Below, piece by piece: positions 62,250 through 64,000 of a DNA stretch of 64,000 bases. Origin of the DNA: Paenibacillus oenotherae. GTDB taxonomy: Bacteria; Bacillota; Bacilli; Paenibacillales; Paenibacillaceae. The notes under the pieces were generated by a model that saw only the letters and a list, made by a program, of their open reading frames with translations, made no database searches and was not told where the DNA came from. Within the stretch, counting starts at the first letter, position 1, and each line of letters opens with the position of its first letter. The position numbers and the translations under genes are program-made. The DNA lies in assembly GCF_019443105.1 (NCBI RefSeq), contig NZ_JAHZIJ010000001.1, forward strand, positions 930,001-994,000, given 5' to 3'.

Positions 62250-62789
62250 ATGATTACAACTAAATTCAAATCTTTAATGGCAATGATAACTTTATCCTGC
62301 ATGGCACTGCTCGTTCTATTCCCGGTCTCGACAATCAACGCATTTACAGGTGAAGGGCCGCTGGTGCAGCAATCATCGTGGCAAAGCTCTGACGGCGGAC
62401 GCAACATGTATACGAATGTAACGCTGCAGCGCTCAGGACCGCTTGCTGGACAGATGGATGTGATGACCCGCACGAAAAACAACGTACTGATGACTGGCTT
62501 TACGGGCGGTGTATTCATCCTGCTGCATAATCAGCACGGCGCCGTAATCGGCGTAACCAACATGCAGAAGTTCGGCGTTGACGGCAAGTGGATCGGCCGT
62601 TATGACCGTACGGACTACTGGAACTGGTCATTCAACCCGACCGTTGCTGCAGCTACAGCATCGATGAGCATCGTCCAACAGCATGCAGCCAAAGATTTCA
62701 GCGATCAATTGGCCTACTGGCAGCGCGTTGTGTGCAGCAATCTGGATCGGTTAGGCTTGCCTAAACCACCATACGGCTGCCCGGGCTAA
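62250..62789 (+). CDS. Small secreted protein of unknown function
   Basis: This 179-residue protein has a signal peptide of about 31 residues ending near STINAFT. The mature part is about 145 residues, rich in Trp, Asn and Gly, and ends in QRVVCSNLDRLGLPKPPYGC-type sequence with two Cys that could pair. AGGAGG lies 7 bases before the ATG. I do not recognise the family. The small size, export and lack of an anchor would suit an extracellular enzyme inhibitor, bacteriocin-like protein or matrix component, none of which is shown. An inverted-repeat element begins 34 bases after its stop. Confidence 0.75.
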   Translation: MITTKFKSLMAMITLSCMALLVLFPVSTINAFTGEGPLVQQSSWQSSDGGRNMYTNVTLQRSGPLAGQMDVMTRTKNNVLMTGFTGGVFILLHNQHGAVIGVTNMQKFGVDGKWIGRYDRTDYWNWSFNPTVAAATASMSIVQQHAAKDFSDQLAYWQRVVCSNLDRLGLPKPPYGCPG

Positions 62790-62822
62790 CCCCATCGTTA
62801 CCCGCTGCTTGTTAACTCATAA

Positions 62823-63350
62823 AAGGGGCTGTCCGAAAAGTCCAATAGCATGCACTGAGTTAGTCTAAAATGATGTAAAAAGATGCCTCCAAAACCACTA
62901 AAAAAGCTAAAAAGTGGGACTGGAAGCATCTTTTTATTGTATATCTCTTTAGTGTATTTGGGGGACTGCCCCTTCCCCAACTGTTATGAAGGCAGTGTGA
63001 CGAAGAGGAAGCCTGCGAATGTGCATGAATTTCGGTTACAAGTCGCCTTTATGGTAAAATTCCTGCGATCGTGCATGAATTTGAGGAAAAATCGGCCGTT
63101 AAGGGGAAGCGAGGGCGAAATTCCTGCGCTCTGGCAGGCATTTCACCTTCATGGGGTCAGAAATGCGAAAAAAACTGCCGTTTCGCATGTTTCGTCTAGC
63201 CCACATCTCGCTTGTCTCGGTGTTCGAATGATGGAATCGTCCTCTGGCGAGGAGTACGCGGGCAGTCCCATGATCGCAGGCATTCCACATCGTTCAACTT
63301 CTTAAAGCAGGAGCTGAGCTTTCCAAAAAGGACTTTCCGGACAGCCCCTT
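62823..63350. mobile_element. Non-coding element with 21-bp terminal inverted repeats, containing dispersed repeat copy 2
   Basis: AAGGGGCTGTCCGAAAAGTCC-type end at 62823-62843 and its inverted copy at 63330-63350 match at 20 of 21 positions. The GGGGCTGTCC start resembles IS1182-type ends. There is no transposase. Inside, 62880-62935 forms a hairpin with AAAAAGATGC/GCATCTTTTT arms, a degenerate third end lies at about 62955-62975, and 62997-63209 is the second copy of the repeat found at 9591-9800. A clear target-site duplication was not seen. The right end lies six bases from the stop codon of the next gene. Confidence 0.7.
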
Positions 63351-63355
63351 CAGGT

Positions 63356-64000
63356 TTATAGCGAGGGCTCCAGCAGTTTCTTCAGCAATTGGGTCCGATT
63401 GCTTGCGTTCAGCTTGCCTAGCATCGAGGTCATATGCTTCTTCACTGTAATTTCGCTCACATACAAAGCAGCAGCGATCTCGGCATTGGTGAGCCCTTTC
63501 TCCAGAAGCTTGGCCACATCCTTCTCCCGGGGCGTCAGCTCGGGATGCGCAAGAATCGGATCGACATTCGGCATAACAGCATGACGGGCAGGCTCTTCTG
63601 CTTCTTTAGCCGACAGAAGCTTGCGTCCAAGCTCCGTCTGGTTAAGTATGTGATGAATATAATGAATGAATTGCTCGCCTTTCCAATTGAATACGAACGT
63701 CGGAGTCGGCGTGACGCCGTCATAGCCGTAATGAACAGCGTTCTGAACCCGTTCGAAGCCCAGGCTTTCATGCGCCATGATGAAGTATGGAAGCGGGGCA
63801 GGCGACTCTACAATCAGTTCACCCGTCAGCATCATCGCATACAGCAAATGGCCGGTTGCCGCCTGCTGCATCGGATTGCCGAAGTCAAGCGTATCGATCG
63901 TTTCGATAAACCAGCCTGAACGCATCGTCTCCGGCACCGCCATCGCTTTCGTTTGTTCGGGTGCAAGGCCGTTGAAAAAAGGCGCCGAGCGCATGCTTTG
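63356..64000 (-). CDS. LuxR-family regulator (partial, runs off right edge)
   Basis: The frame stays open to the window edge, so the N-terminus may be missing; an internal ATG at 63994 would give 212 residues. The C-terminal 65 residues are a LuxR helix-turn-helix: LTPREKDVAKLLEKGLTNAE and VSEITVKKHMTSMLGKLNA. The N-terminal part, with FIHYIHHILNQTELG, is not recognised and could be a sensor domain. There is no receiver motif in the visible part. The stop codon lies six bases from an inverted-repeat element, which may have inserted next to its end. Confidence 0.82.
   Translation of the reverse strand, partial: QSMRSAPFFNGLAPEQTKAMAVPETMRSGWFIETIDTLDFGNPMQQAATGHLLYAMMLTGELIVESPAPLPYFIMAHESLGFERVQNAVHYGYDGVTPTPTFVFNWKGEQFIHYIHHILNQTELGRKLLSAKEAEEPARHAVMPNVDPILAHPELTPREKDVAKLLEKGLTNAEIAAALYVSEITVKKHMTSMLGKLNASNRTQLLKKLLEPSL

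Overview
The window looks like chromosomal DNA of a Paenibacillus-type, spore-forming, soil or plant-associated Firmicute. The evidence is a set of GerA-family germinant receptor genes, a very large S-layer-anchored polysaccharide lyase, two carbohydrate ABC importer clusters with their own two-component systems (one of the YesM/YesN type), AGGAGG-like ribosome sites, CcpA-type cre boxes and moderate GC content. No rRNA or tRNA gene was seen.

Layout. 1-8.9 kb: two paralogous esterases opposite a 2152-residue secreted lyase with discoidin, Ig-like and SLH domains. 9-13.6 kb: a repeat copy, a small membrane protein, an old-yellow-enzyme reductase, an Lrp/AsnC regulator, then a run of decayed gene fragments. 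13.6-20.4 kb: a sugar-importer operon that also encodes an HlyD-like adaptor, divergent from an OmpR-type two-component system. 20.4-24.5 kb: tandem hairpin repeats, a NarL-type two-component pair, a CPBP protease and a glyoxalase-fold protein. 24.5-25.9 kb: a type I-C-like CRISPR array with leader but no cas genes. 26-33.9 kb: a lipoprotein, a YmaF protein, a quinone-oxidoreductase-like MDR protein, a MalT-like LuxR regulator with a predicted leaderless promoter, and a 13-bp minisatellite. 34-38.6 kb: a two-component system next to a DrrAB-like exporter and an SRPBCC protein. 39.4-45 kb: a phytoene-desaturase-like FAD enzyme and a gerA-type operon. 45-48.5 kb: an SDR enzyme and an MFS pump, each next to a TetR regulator with visible operator repeats. 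48.9-52.3 kb: a single AT-rich gene for an Mrr-type nuclease fused to a STAND-like ATPase. 52.5-61.9 kb: a second glycan-uptake locus (YesMN pair, binding protein, GDSL esterase, two permeases, FAD enzyme). 62.2-64 kb: a small secreted protein, an element bounded by inverted repeats and a partial LuxR gene.

How the parts fit. The lyase and the 52-62 kb locus each have a cre-like box upstream, consistent with glucose-repressed glycan use. Both importers lack an ATPase gene and probably borrow a shared one. The best candidate for a little-described system is the nuclease-STAND protein at 48875-52312, whose layout resembles Avs-type anti-phage sensors. The CRISPR array is a second, apparently orphan, defence locus. 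The window also carries many small repeats, including a dispersed hairpin family built on CCTGC/GCAGG arms.
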